A stretch of DNA of 64,000 bases from Tellurirhabdus rosea (GTDB lineage: Bacteria; Bacteroidota; Bacteroidia; Cytophagales; Spirosomataceae), in the NCBI RefSeq assembly GCF_026278345.1, contig NZ_CP111085.1:3117501-3181500 (forward strand). Reading direction: 5' to 3'. The position numbers and the translations under genes were made by a program. The notes below the pieces were generated by a model. The model was not told the origin of the DNA. It searched no databases and saw only the letters and a list, made by a program, of their open reading frames with translations. The stretch's first letter is position 1, and every line of letters begins with the position of its first letter. Positions 40,807 to 49,168 of this stretch are shown here, in pieces.

Positions 40807-41985
40807 TTAGAGCAAAGGCACTTTTTCCCGCCGGACGTATTCAGGAACGTTCTCCGAAAGCCATGTCAGAAACTGAGTATTTTTCCCGCCGCCGGTCAGG
40901 TCGGGCAGGCAGCTCAGGCCCGCATGAAGTTCACCAGCCCGAACTGGTAAGGCTCTGGCTATCTTGATTTTAGGGTGGTGGGTGCTCCGTAAGGATTCGT
41001 TTCGGTAAGTCAGTTCTTCGTGCAGTTTCTCGCCCGGGCGCAGGCCGGTGAAGGTAATGGCGATGTCGCGTTGCGGCCTTAACCCGGCCTTCTGGATCAT
41101 CTTCCGGGCTAAGTCGATGATTAACAGCGGCTCGCCCATGTCGAACATAAAGACCTCGCCGCCCTGACCCATGACGATCCCCTCCAGCATAAGCTGACAG
41201 GCTTCCGGAATGGTCATGAAATAGCGGCTGGCCTCCGGATGTTTGACCGTGACGGGGCCGCCCGCCCGGATTTGCTCGGCAAACACCCGAACTACCGAGC
41301 CGCTGGAGCCGAGGACGTTGCCGAACCGGGCTGCCATAAACCGGCAACGGGCGGCGTCGGCCCCGGCCGGGTTCAGACTCTGGATGTACATCTCGGCCAG
41401 CCGCTTCGTCGCACCCATCACGCTGCTCGGATTGACGGCCTTATCCGTCGAAACCAGCATAAACTTGCGGCTCTGATACCGGAGCGCCAGGTCCGCCGTA
41501 ACGACCGTTCCGAGTACATTGACCCGGATTGCTTCGGCCGGATGCGCTTCCATCAGCGGAACATGTTTGTAGGCCGCCGCGTGGAAGACATACTCGGGGT
41601 GGTATTGCCGGAAAAGGTCTTCCATCCGGGCGCTACAGGCCACGTCCGCCAGTTTGGGAATGAGCGCGGTGTGGTTGCACAAAGCCGGGTGCCGGGTCTG
41701 CAGGCGCAGAATCAGTTCAAACAGACCCGACTCGGCCTGATCGACGAGAATAAGGAGACGGGGCTGTAAAAGCAGAAGCTGATGGACGAGTTCGCTCCCA
41801 ATCGACCCGGCCGCTCCCGTGACCAGAATGGCCTGCATCCGCAGTTGCCTTCCCACTTCCTGATCGAGCGGCTGCGTAGTGCCCGGTCCGAGTAAGTCTT
41901 CCAAAGAACTGCTTTTGTTAATCTCTTTCCGGTCAGCGGCTTTTGCGATAAACGAATTCAGGCGGTCGAAGGGCTTGAATGACAT
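40807..41985 (-). CDS. FlaA1/CapD-like nucleotide-sugar dehydratase lacking membrane helices
   Basis: A 392-residue extended SDR of the Polysacc_synt_2 family. The NAD site is ILVTGAAGSIGSEL (residues 53-66), and the catalytic area is STDKAVNPSSVMGATKRLAE with Met in the place of Tyr, as in FlaA1/PglF/CapD 4,6-dehydratases. Membrane-bound family members have four helices before this domain. Here only about 50 soluble residues precede it, with a partial linker (SLEDLLG). ATG at 41985 is preferred to a TTG 16 codons upstream. The likely role is UDP-N-acetylglucosamine 4,6-dehydration for surface sugars. Confidence 0.85.
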   Translation of the reverse strand: MSFKPFDRLNSFIAKAADRKEINKSSSLEDLLGPGTTQPLDQEVGRQLRMQAILVTGAAGSIGSELVHQLLLLQPRLLILVDQAESGLFELILRLQTRHPALCNHTALIPKLADVACSARMEDLFRQYHPEYVFHAAAYKHVPLMEAHPAEAIRVNVLGTVVTADLALRYQSRKFMLVSTDKAVNPSSVMGATKRLAEMYIQSLNPAGADAARCRFMAARFGNVLGSSGSVVRVFAEQIRAGGPVTVKHPEASRYFMTIPEACQLMLEGIVMGQGGEVFMFDMGEPLLIIDLARKMIQKAGLRPQRDIAITFTGLRPGEKLHEELTYRNESLRSTHHPKIKIARALPVRAGELHAGLSCLPDLTGGGKNTQFLTWLSENVPEYVRREKVPLL

Positions 41986-42057
41986 CAAAATAACACGTGT
42001 ATTGGTTGGCCAAGCATTTGACGGTCCCTTCAAAATCCCTTCGCCCGTGGTGAGTTC

Positions 42058-42969
42058 TCAGGTCAGGGCAGCCTGCAGAGCGGATTTCAGCGTCTGGAAC
42101 GAATAGACAAAGCCGGTCTGCTGTTGAATGCGCTGATTGAGCACCCGACTGCTTCCCAGAACCACCACGGCCATTTCGCCGAACAGCAGCCTGAGGGAAA
42201 AAGCCGGGACATTCGGAAGAAAGAGCGGTTTGTCGAGGACCTTAGCTATTTGACGTGTAAGTTCCGCATTGGTAACGGGTTTGGCCGCAACGGCGTTGTA
42301 AACCCCGGTCCACGAAGGGTCCGTCATGGCCTGAATGTACATCCGGCAGAGGTCGTCGGCATGAATCCAGGAAACATACTGCTTCCCCGAACCGAGCGGT
42401 GCCCCGGCGCCCAGTCTGACGGGCTGTACGAGTTTGGGCAGGGCCCCGCCGTCCATAGTGAGCACGACCCCGGTACGAAGCTTCACCGTGCGGATTCCCA
42501 GGGCGCTTACGGCCTCCACGGACTCTTCCCACGCCTGCGTGACAAGGCCCATAAAATCGGTTCCGGCCGGGCTGGATTCGGTCAGGATGCGGTCGCCGGT
42601 ATCGCCGCCGTAAAAGCCGATGGCCGAGGAGGAAACAAAAGATTTGGGCCGGTGACCCGTTTCGAGCATCGTTCTGGCCAGCAGAAGGGTGCTTTGTGTG
42701 CGGCTGTCGATGATTTCCTGCTTGCGCTCGTCGGTCCAGCGGCCATCGGCGATGCCGGCTCCGGCAAGGTGGATGATGTAGTCGGCGGTGGTAACGGCGG
42801 ACGGGTCAATCGTACCCCGGTGGACATCCCAGGGAAAAACGCGGACGTTTGGAACGGGTTTTGAGGAACGACTGAGGTAAGAAACCTGAAAGCCCTGCTG
42901 AAGAAGCAGTTGGGTGAGGCGGCGGCCGATAACGCCGGTGCCGCCGGTAATCAGTACAGTTTCGGACAT
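42058..42969 (-). CDS. TIGR01777 family NAD-dependent epimerase/dehydratase
   Basis: A 303-residue SDR protein. VLITGGTGVIGRRLTQLLLQQG opens the fold; HLAGAGIADGRWTDERKQEIIDSR and FVSSSAIGFYGG (YG in place of the usual YxxxK context) are TIGR01777 signatures; VSWIHADDLCRMYIQA and the C-terminal DUF1731-type segment FGEMAVVVLGSSRVLNQRIQQ complete it. The homologs include YfcH and plant SulA-like proteins, of unsettled function. Its stop is 72 bases from the start of the CapD-like gene on the same strand, so they may share a transcript. Confidence 0.92.
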   Translation of the reverse strand: MSETVLITGGTGVIGRRLTQLLLQQGFQVSYLSRSSKPVPNVRVFPWDVHRGTIDPSAVTTADYIIHLAGAGIADGRWTDERKQEIIDSRTQSTLLLARTMLETGHRPKSFVSSSAIGFYGGDTGDRILTESSPAGTDFMGLVTQAWEESVEAVSALGIRTVKLRTGVVLTMDGGALPKLVQPVRLGAGAPLGSGKQYVSWIHADDLCRMYIQAMTDPSWTGVYNAVAAKPVTNAELTRQIAKVLDKPLFLPNVPAFSLRLLFGEMAVVVLGSSRVLNQRIQQQTGFVYSFQTLKSALQAALT

Positions 42970-43019
42970 GACGACAGAGTTACGCGGTCTAAGGCATAAC
43001 CCGTCGTCAGCCGTCTTTG

Positions 43020-43295
43020 TTAGCGATTTTTCTCGTCACGTACTTTCATGGTGGCTTCCGGCAGGGTCTGGCCGGTCGCCGTGTCGGTCGGGGCGGAGAC
43101 CGGCCCGTCCACGGAATTGGTCGTTGTGTCGCCCTGCAGGCCCATCACGGTGGTGTCGGTGCTGGCCTGAGCCGAGGTGTCCTGCTCGCTGCTACTGGCT
43201 TCGGAGTTGCCTGAATTGCCGGAACACGCCACCGCGCCGACGGCCAGCAGCACGCCGGCACAGAGCGACAGAAAGCGATTTGCTTGTTTGTTCAT
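43020..43295 (-). CDS. Small low-complexity lipoprotein
   Basis: A 91-residue protein with a signal peptide ending in a lipobox (VGAVAC). After the Cys the sequence is Ser, Asn, Thr and Asp-rich (SGNSGNSEASSSEQDTSA) without predicted fold. I do not recognise a family. It is most likely lipidated in the outer or inner membrane. It is divergent from the GH9 gene with a 132-base spacer that holds a candidate promoter. Confidence 0.7.
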   Translation of the reverse strand: MNKQANRFLSLCAGVLLAVGAVACSGNSGNSEASSSEQDTSAQASTDTTVMGLQGDTTTNSVDGPVSAPTDTATGQTLPEATMKVRDEKNR

Positions 43296-43357
43296 GATGC
43301 ATAACGTTGGTATTGAAGGTAGTAACCGGCAGAACGGATATTGTGTTTGGAAACGGA

Positions 43358-43389
43358 ATTGCTTGTTTGCGGCCTGCTTCCGTACTTTC
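43358..43389 (+). promoter_or_regulatory. Candidate promoter for the GH9 gene
   Basis: TTG at 43358-43360 and TACTTTCT at 43382-43389 (two departures from TAnnTTTG), spaced by 21 nt, lie 38 bases before the start. Confidence 0.4.
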
Positions 43390-43427
43390 TGCCTTACTCA
43401 TCCGCGAAAAGTCTGTAACTTGCCTAT

Positions 43428-45335
43428 ATGAAGAAATTTTTGCTGGTGGTCGTTCTGGCCATTCTGTCATTTGCGTTCATACCCACCGAAGAAGAAACTG
43501 CCTGGATTCGCATCAACCAGCTTGGCTACCGCCCGGCGGGTCTGAAAGTGGCCGTCTGGGGCAGCAAAACGGCCGATACGCTCACCCGCTTCCAACTCCT
43601 GGAAGCCACGTCGGGCAAGGTGGCCTTCGACGGTCCGGTGAGTGAACCGTACGGGGCTTACGGGCCGTTTCGGCAGACCTACCGGTTCAATTTTTCGTCC
43701 CATACCAAACCGGGCAAATATTACCTGCAGGCGGGCGGCGTCCGCTCCCCGGAGTTTACCATTGCCGAAAACGTTTATGATGGAACGGCCGATTTCTGTC
43801 TGCGGTACATGCGGCAGCAGCGCAGCGGCTACAATCCGTTCCTGAAAGATTCCTGCCATACGCACGACGGCTACACCATGTACGGCCCCATGCCCGATAG
43901 CACGCACATCGACGTGTCGGGGGGCTGGCACGATGCCTCCGATTATCTCCAGTACGTTCCGACGTCCGCCAACGCCACGTATCACCTGCTGGCCGCTTTC
44001 CGGGATTTTCCGAAAGCTTTCGGCGACAAACACCTGGCCAACGGGCTGAGCGGCCCCAACGGCCTCGCCGATGTGCTGGACGAAGCCCGGTGGGGCCTCG
44101 ACTGGCTCCTGAAAATGCACCCGACCGACGAATGGATGTTCAACCAGCTCGGCGACGACCGCGACCACGCCAGTCTGCGTTTGCCGAAGGAAGATGAACT
44201 GTACGGAAAAGGATTCGAGCGGCCCGTTTACTTTGCCACGGGGCAGCCGCAGGGACTGTTCAAACACAAGAACCGGGCAACGGGCGTAGCCTCCACGGCC
44301 GGGAAGTTCAGCAGTGCCTTTGCGCTTGGTTATCAGTTGTTTCGTTCGCGGAACGTTTTTTATGCGGAACAACTCTGGCGGCGGTCGCAGTCGGCCTACA
44401 CGCTGGGGCTTCAGAAACCCGGCAACTGCCAGACGGCTCCCGGCAAAGCGCCGTATTTCTACGAAGAAGACAATTACGTGGACGACATGGAGCTGGCGGC
44501 GGCGGAGCTGTTCAACGCGGCCCGGATTCGTGGCCGGAAGGCGGCGGACTACCTGAATTCGTCCTACGCCTACGCCCTCATTGAGCCCGTTACGCCCTGG
44601 ATTGGTGCCGACACGGCCCGGCATTACCAGTGGTATCCGTTTATCAATCTCGGGCATTACGAACTGGCGAAAAAGCTGGACCCCGCCCGCAAAAAGCACA
44701 TCGTCGCCTACTACAAAGAAGGCATTGAGAAGGTCTGGAGCCGGGCCAAAGGCAACGCTTTCTTCCGCGGCGTGCCCTTCATCTGGTGCAGCAACAACCT
44801 GACGACCTCGTTTGCCATTCAATGCTACTGGTACCGGAAGCTGACCGGCGACAACACCTACATCGGCCTCGAACAGGCCTGTTTCGACTGGATTTTTGGC
44901 TGTAATCCGTGGGGAACGAGCTTCGTCTACGGGCTGCCTGCCGGGGGCGATACGCCTGCCGACCCGCATTCCGCCTTTACCCGCATCGGCAAATTTCCCG
45001 TCGACGGCGGGCTGGTCGACGGTCCGGTGTACGGCAGCATCTTCAAAAACCTGATCGGGCTGAAGCTCTACGAGCCGGATGAATACGCCGCTTTTCAGAG
45101 CGATCTGGTGGTTTATCACGATGATTTTGGCGATTACAGCACCAACGAGCCGACGATGGACGGCACCGCTTCGCTCGTCTATCTGCTGGCGGCGCGGCAA
45201 TCAGACACGCGGCCGGGGGTGGCACCGGCCCCGGCCAAACCGGTGGCCAAGCCGAAGGTTCAGCCGAAAAAACGGTCCTCGAAAAGCAAGTCACGCGGGC
45301 GGTCGTCCAGTTCAAAAAAACGTCGTCGCCGATAA
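43428..45335 (+). CDS. GH9 family endoglucanase with basic tail
   Basis: A 635-residue secreted glycosidase. Signal peptide about 1-19; a CelD_N Ig-like domain (IRINQLGYRPAGLKVAVWG to about 105); the GH9 (alpha/alpha)6 barrel with GGWHDASDYLQY near residue 166, whose aspartates act as base and nucleophile helper, and Glu574 in NEPTMDGTASLVYLLA as acid. The C-terminal 30 residues are almost entirely Lys, Arg, Ser and Pro, ending in four arginines. That tail is outside the family fold. Its last four codons and stop lie in a 31-bp perfect hairpin. Cellulose or beta-glucan is the likely substrate. Confidence 0.92.
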   Translation: MKKFLLVVVLAILSFAFIPTEEETAWIRINQLGYRPAGLKVAVWGSKTADTLTRFQLLEATSGKVAFDGPVSEPYGAYGPFRQTYRFNFSSHTKPGKYYLQAGGVRSPEFTIAENVYDGTADFCLRYMRQQRSGYNPFLKDSCHTHDGYTMYGPMPDSTHIDVSGGWHDASDYLQYVPTSANATYHLLAAFRDFPKAFGDKHLANGLSGPNGLADVLDEARWGLDWLLKMHPTDEWMFNQLGDDRDHASLRLPKEDELYGKGFERPVYFATGQPQGLFKHKNRATGVASTAGKFSSAFALGYQLFRSRNVFYAEQLWRRSQSAYTLGLQKPGNCQTAPGKAPYFYEEDNYVDDMELAAAELFNAARIRGRKAADYLNSSYAYALIEPVTPWIGADTARHYQWYPFINLGHYELAKKLDPARKKHIVAYYKEGIEKVWSRAKGNAFFRGVPFIWCSNNLTTSFAIQCYWYRKLTGDNTYIGLEQACFDWIFGCNPWGTSFVYGLPAGGDTPADPHSAFTRIGKFPVDGGLVDGPVYGSIFKNLIGLKLYEPDEYAAFQSDLVVYHDDFGDYSTNEPTMDGTASLVYLLAARQSDTRPGVAPAPAKPVAKPKVQPKKRSSKSKSRGRSSSSKKRRRR

Positions 45336-45385
45336 AACAAATGCCATATCTCCGAGATATGGCATTTGTTTTATCGGCGACGACG
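45321..45385. terminator. Perfect 31-bp hairpin, bidirectional terminator
   Basis: 45321-45351 and 45355-45385 are exact reverse complements with a CCG loop. Runs of T lie within the arm (TTGTTTT) on either strand. It overlaps the last 15 bases of the GH9 gene, and ends 2 bases before the stop codon of the convergent gene. Confidence 0.9.
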
Positions 45386-45387
45386 GA

Positions 45388-45717
45388 TTAGAAAAGCAGT
45401 TCAATGCCGAAGTCGTTGACGTTGGCCAGGGCACTCCGGCGTTTGGCCAGGTCGGCGGCGATGCGCTGCATGATCTCGGACCGGCGCTGAGAGGCCGAAC
45501 GGGCCCCGGCGCTGCGGCAGTAGGCGGGCCACTGCTCATCCCCCGGCACGAAGATGTACGCGCTGTTGAGCAATTGTTCGTAGGCAAACCGGAGGGCAAG
45601 CGCCGGTTCGCGGTAGTTCACCCAGCCGGAAGGGCCGGATTGTTCCAGTTCGACGACGTATTGGGTCAGTGGAGTTGCCATCGGGATGCTATAGGTCCAG
45701 CGTTGCTTCGGATTCAT
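45388..45717 (-). CDS. Hypothetical protein
   Basis: A 109-residue soluble protein (MNPKQRWTYSIPMATPLTQYVVELEQ to NVNDFGIELLF). No signal or membrane segment. The central WVNYREPALALRFAYEQLLNSAYIFVPGDEQWPAY and the helical C-terminal RSEIMQRIAADLAKRRS suggest a folded alpha/beta protein, but I do not recognise the family. The ATG at 45717 is taken; a GTG precedes it by one codon. It is convergent with the GH9 gene across the 31-bp hairpin and divergent from the deacetylase gene with only 31 bases between starts. Confidence 0.7.
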   Translation of the reverse strand: MNPKQRWTYSIPMATPLTQYVVELEQSGPSGWVNYREPALALRFAYEQLLNSAYIFVPGDEQWPAYCRSAGARSASQRRSEIMQRIAADLAKRRSALANVNDFGIELLF

Positions 45718-45748
45718 CACTTTGCGCTTAACGTAACCGTGTTCCTAT

Positions 45749-46567
45749 ATGCCCGCAGTTTTGTTGCTTGTGTTCGGTTTGATGCTGTTGCCGCTCCTGC
45801 CGGACCAGCTACCTCTGAAAGATGCACGAGAAGAAGCCGAAGTTGCACATGCCGCCAAAAATTTCTGGAGAAATAAGAACCAGTGGTTTCGGGGAGCCAT
45901 TATCCGCGGCGATACCAGCCGGCGTCAGATTGCCCTTGTTTTTACCGGTGATGAAGCCGCCGATGGCGGCGAAACGATTCGGCAGACGCTCAAAACGCAT
46001 GGCGTGAAAGCCTCGTTTTTCCTGACCGGCCGTTTTTACCGGAATCAGGCCTTCGCCCCCATCATCCAACAGTTGAAAGCGGACGGCCACTACCTGGGCG
46101 CTCACTCGGACGACCACCTGCTTTACTGCGACTGGACAAAACGCGACAGTCTGTTGATTTCGAAAGAAACGTTTCGTCAGGATTTAAGCCGAAATTACGC
46201 CGAAATGAAGCGATTTGGGGTTCAGAAGAAGGACGCCCGCTATTTTCTGCCTCCCTACGAATGGTACAACGACACCATCGCCGCCTGGACGAAGGCCGAA
46301 AACCTGCAGCTCATCAATTACACGCCCGGTACGCTTTCCCATGCCGACTACACCACGCCGGAAGCCCGGAACTACCGCCCGAGCCGCGTTATTCTGCAAT
46401 CTATTTACGAGTACGAAAACCGTCGCGGTCTGAACGGCTTCCTGCTCTTGATGCACATCGGCACCGACCCGCGCCGAACGGATAAGTTATACAGTCACTT
46501 AGATGAACTGCTGCTTTATTTAGAGAAAAAAAACTACCGGCTGCGGCGGGTGGATGAGTTGTTATAA
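45749..46567 (+). CDS. NodB-like polysaccharide deacetylase
   Basis: A 272-residue exported or anchored enzyme with a hydrophobic start (VLLLVFGLMLLPLLP). The NodB core: motif 1 reads ALVFTGDE in place of the usual TFDDG, motif 2 HSDDH matches HSxxH, and RYFLPPYEWYN is motif 3. The VKASFFLTGRFY and GHYLGAHSDD segments are standard. The changed motif 1 keeps one acidic residue, so metal binding may persist with altered geometry, or the enzyme may be a lineage-specific subtype. Its stop overlaps the convergent GMC gene by six bases. Confidence 0.85.
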   Translation: MPAVLLLVFGLMLLPLLPDQLPLKDAREEAEVAHAAKNFWRNKNQWFRGAIIRGDTSRRQIALVFTGDEAADGGETIRQTLKTHGVKASFFLTGRFYRNQAFAPIIQQLKADGHYLGAHSDDHLLYCDWTKRDSLLISKETFRQDLSRNYAEMKRFGVQKKDARYFLPPYEWYNDTIAAWTKAENLQLINYTPGTLSHADYTTPEARNYRPSRVILQSIYEYENRRGLNGFLLLMHIGTDPRRTDKLYSHLDELLLYLEKKNYRLRRVDELL

Positions 46568-48274
46568 ATTCTTCTTTTTCATCTCTTTCACCGCAAAGTC
46601 CGCCGCCCGGGCCGTAAGCGCCATGAAGGTGATCGACGGGTTCTGGTTGCCCATCGACGTCATCGCCGCGCCATCCGTGACAAACACGTTTTTGCAGTGG
46701 TGCAGCTGGTTCCATTGGTTGAGCAGCGACGTTTTGGGGTCTTTACCCATCCGGACGCCGCCCATTTCGTGAATGTCCAGACCCGGATTTCGCTTGTCGT
46801 CGTACGAGTGAATGTTCTTGCAGCCCGCTTTTTCCAGCATCTCCGACGCCTGGGTGATAAAGTCCTTCATCTGTTTCAAGTCATTATCGTCGTAGCCGAT
46901 GGAAGTCACGAGCGTAGGCAGGCCGTACGGGTCTTTCTGGTCGACGTTCAGGCGGACGTGGTTATCGTATTTCGGAAGCGTTTCGCCCTGCATGCCCATG
47001 AATACGCTCCACGGTCCGCTCGGGCGGCTGATGCTGTCTTTCCACTCGGCCCCGAAACCCTCCTTAGCAGCGTTGGATTGCCAGCTTTTGCGGGCCGCGC
47101 CGAAATACGACATGTAGCTGCCGATGAACTCCGCGTCCTGCTTATGCACGTTCCGGAAGTTGGGCAAAAACACCTGCGTTGGGCGACGGCCGTAGTAATG
47201 TTTGTCTTCGTGCCCTTCGTAAATCGCCCCGACATTTCCCCGGTAATTATGAAAACCCACGTACCGGCCAAGCAGCCCGTTGTCGTTGCCGAGCCCGTTC
47301 GGAAAACGCTTTGAGGTGGAATTAAGCAGAATCAGATTGGTATTCAGACAGGCGGCGTTGACGAAGATGATGCGAGCGTAGTATTCCTGCATCTGCTTCG
47401 TTTTGGCATCCAGAATGCGGACGCCGGTGGCGCGGCCTTTCTGTTCGTCGTAAATGATGCTGTGCACCACCGAATCCGGTCGGATGGTCAGTTTGCCCGT
47501 TTTGGCCGCCCACGGAAGCGTCGCAGAGTTGGAACTGAAATACCCGCCGAACGGACAGCCCCGGTAGCACAGGTGCCGGGCCTGGCATTGTCCGCGGCCC
47601 TGTTGCAGGTGAACCGCCTGCGGCTTGGTCAGGTGCGCGCACCGGCCGATAATGGGATAACGATCCGGGTAGGTGGCCCGGATGCGCTGCGCAATCTCTT
47701 TTTCGACGCAGTTCATCTGCCAGGGCGGCAGAAATTCGCCGTCGGGCAGTGTTTCCAGCCCGTCTTTGTTGCCGCTGATGCCGACAAATTTCTCGACATG
47801 GCTGTACCAGGGCGCGATGTCCTGATAGCCAATCGGCCATTCGGCGTAGCCGTCGCGGGCGGGGTTCTCGAATTCAAAGCGGCTCCAGCGCTGGGTTTGC
47901 CGCGCCCAGAGCAGCGATTTGCCGCCCACCTGGTAGGCCCGAATCCAGTCGAAAGGTTTCTCCTGAACGTACGGCTGGTCGGCGTCGGGAGTGAAGAAAT
48001 GACGGGTGGCCTCGTCCAGCGCGTAGCACTTGGTCGCGACCGGGTTGGCTTCCCGGAATTCCGGCGACAGTTTGTTGCGGTGGGGCAGGTCCCACGGATT
48101 CAGCATGGCCGTCGGGTAATCCTCAACGTGTTTGACCATCCGGCCACGTTCCAGAACCAGCGTTCGCAGGCCTTGTTCGCACAATTCCTTGGCAGCCCAG
48201 CCGCCGCTGATGCCCGAACCTACCACAATGGCGTCGTAAGTCATCTGTGCGCGGGCGTCTCCGTTGAGGTACAT
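46562..48274 (-). CDS. GMC family oxidoreductase
   Basis: A 570-residue FAD-dependent alcohol/sugar oxidoreductase. The dinucleotide motif is AIVVGSGISGGWAAKELCEQGLRTLVLERG (about residues 14-43). The C-terminal GMC domain has MGGVRMGKDP and NVFVTDGAAMTSMGNQNPSITFMALTARAADFA, where the first His/Asn pair lies. Such proteins often work with a small subunit and a cytochrome; neither is adjacent. It may act on sugar acids or glucosides, which is inference from family. It lies downstream of the S24-type regulator, with a 41-bp perfect inverted repeat between. Confidence 0.9.
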   Translation of the reverse strand: MYLNGDARAQMTYDAIVVGSGISGGWAAKELCEQGLRTLVLERGRMVKHVEDYPTAMLNPWDLPHRNKLSPEFREANPVATKCYALDEATRHFFTPDADQPYVQEKPFDWIRAYQVGGKSLLWARQTQRWSRFEFENPARDGYAEWPIGYQDIAPWYSHVEKFVGISGNKDGLETLPDGEFLPPWQMNCVEKEIAQRIRATYPDRYPIIGRCAHLTKPQAVHLQQGRGQCQARHLCYRGCPFGGYFSSNSATLPWAAKTGKLTIRPDSVVHSIIYDEQKGRATGVRILDAKTKQMQEYYARIIFVNAACLNTNLILLNSTSKRFPNGLGNDNGLLGRYVGFHNYRGNVGAIYEGHEDKHYYGRRPTQVFLPNFRNVHKQDAEFIGSYMSYFGAARKSWQSNAAKEGFGAEWKDSISRPSGPWSVFMGMQGETLPKYDNHVRLNVDQKDPYGLPTLVTSIGYDDNDLKQMKDFITQASEMLEKAGCKNIHSYDDKRNPGLDIHEMGGVRMGKDPKTSLLNQWNQLHHCKNVFVTDGAAMTSMGNQNPSITFMALTARAADFAVKEMKKKNL

Positions 48275-48309
48275 ACTTTGTGGGGTGAGGGAAAGTTGTA
48301 CGTAAATAT

Positions 48310-48404
48310 AATGATTGAATTTTGAATGATGAATGATTGATTAGCTCCGCCCAGCTTAACTATGCGGAGCTAATCAATCATTCATCATTCAAAATTCAAT
48401 CATT
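48310..48404. repeat. Perfect 41-bp inverted heptad repeat
   Basis: Arms 48310-48350 and 48364-48404 are exact reverse complements with a 13-nt loop. The arms consist of 7-mers (GAATGAT, TGATTGA and so on) ending in the GC core AGCTCCGC / GCGGAGCT. It is the best preserved copy in the window and ends one base before the regulator's stop codon. Confidence 0.95.
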
Positions 48405-48405
48405 T

Positions 48406-49122
48406 CTATTCTACCGGCGAGTCGATCACCCGCACCACTTTCCAGATGCCCAGGATGTCTTTTCGGGGAACGGTGACGCTGCCGCCGTTGGGATTGTCGG
48501 AGTGGAGCGTCAGGCGCTGTTTGGTCAGCAGTTCGTTGTCCTTGATGCGTTTGACCACAAAATAATCCCGGTAGATGACCGCGTAGATGCCGCCCGACTG
48601 GTATTCCCAGTTGGTCGGGTCGATGTGCACGGCCAGCACTTTGGCTCCGCTGATGAGCTGCGGACTCATGCTGTTGCCCGAGATTTCGATGATAACCGCG
48701 TTTTTGTGCCCCTCCACCAGATGTTCGGCCACCCGGTAGGTTTCCAGCTGTTCGAGCGAAAGTCCTTCGGTGTACGTTTCGATAAAACTGGCGTAAAAGC
48801 GGGTCGGCACAAACGGCAGTTCCCGGTAGCGAACGGGCATTTCGATCACCCGCGCATTGTCTTCCTCCTCGGAAAGAACCGGCAACTGGCCCCGCAGCAG
48901 GTAATCCGCCCGGACCTGCGGGTATTGCTCCAGCAGACGCAGAATCGTATCATACGACGGCTTGGCGCGCCCGTTGAGGATATTGTAAAACTTCGACGAG
49001 TTCTCGCCGAGGTCTTTGGCTACCTGATAAACGCTGACACCCAGGGCATCAATCACCTGCCGCAAGCGTTCCTGAACAGGCACCATCAACTCTTTGTCGG
49101 AATCATTGGCCTTACCAACCAT
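48406..49122 (-). CDS. XRE-HTH / S24 peptidase-like transcriptional regulator
   Basis: A 238-residue CI/LexA-like protein. The HTH (about residues 19-75; VSVYQVAKDLGENSSKFYNILNGRAKPSYDTILRLLEQYP) is followed by an S24 domain with Ser151 in GNSMSP and Lys191 in YFVVKRIK. The dyad is intact, so self-cleavage is possible, although an Ala-Gly cleavage site is not obvious. It has a perfect TTG-N20-TAATTTTG promoter and a possible operator. No phage genes lie nearby, so it is most likely a chromosomal stress-type regulator rather than prophage. Confidence 0.88.
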   Translation of the reverse strand: MVGKANDSDKELMVPVQERLRQVIDALGVSVYQVAKDLGENSSKFYNILNGRAKPSYDTILRLLEQYPQVRADYLLRGQLPVLSEEEDNARVIEMPVRYRELPFVPTRFYASFIETYTEGLSLEQLETYRVAEHLVEGHKNAVIIEISGNSMSPQLISGAKVLAVHIDPTNWEYQSGGIYAVIYRDYFVVKRIKDNELLTKQRLTLHSDNPNGGSVTVPRKDILGIWKVVRVIDSPVE

Positions 49123-49138
49123 AATACAGGTGAGGTTT

Positions 49139-49158
49139 TAGTATATTTAAACTATAAC
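49139..49158. promoter_or_regulatory. Possible operator of the S24-type regulator
   Basis: TTAGTATATTTAAACTATAA has TAGT / ACTA half-sites in an AT-rich setting and lies between the predicted transcription start and the ATG. Autoregulation is a guess from place only. Confidence 0.3.
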
Positions 49159-49168
49159 AGTGTATTAT

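Noticed and set aside
43467-45200. A 577-codon minus-strand frame opposite the GH9 gene
   Set aside because: Antisense shadow with no domain; the plus strand has the catalytic GH9 motifs.
48310-48404. CRISPR-like direct repeats
   Set aside because: The repeats are inverted pairs with degenerate 7-nt units, not identical direct repeats with unique spacers, and no cas gene is present.
48406-49122. Prophage repressor
   Set aside because: Family would allow it, but no integrase, structural or lysis gene lies within 15 kb on either side.
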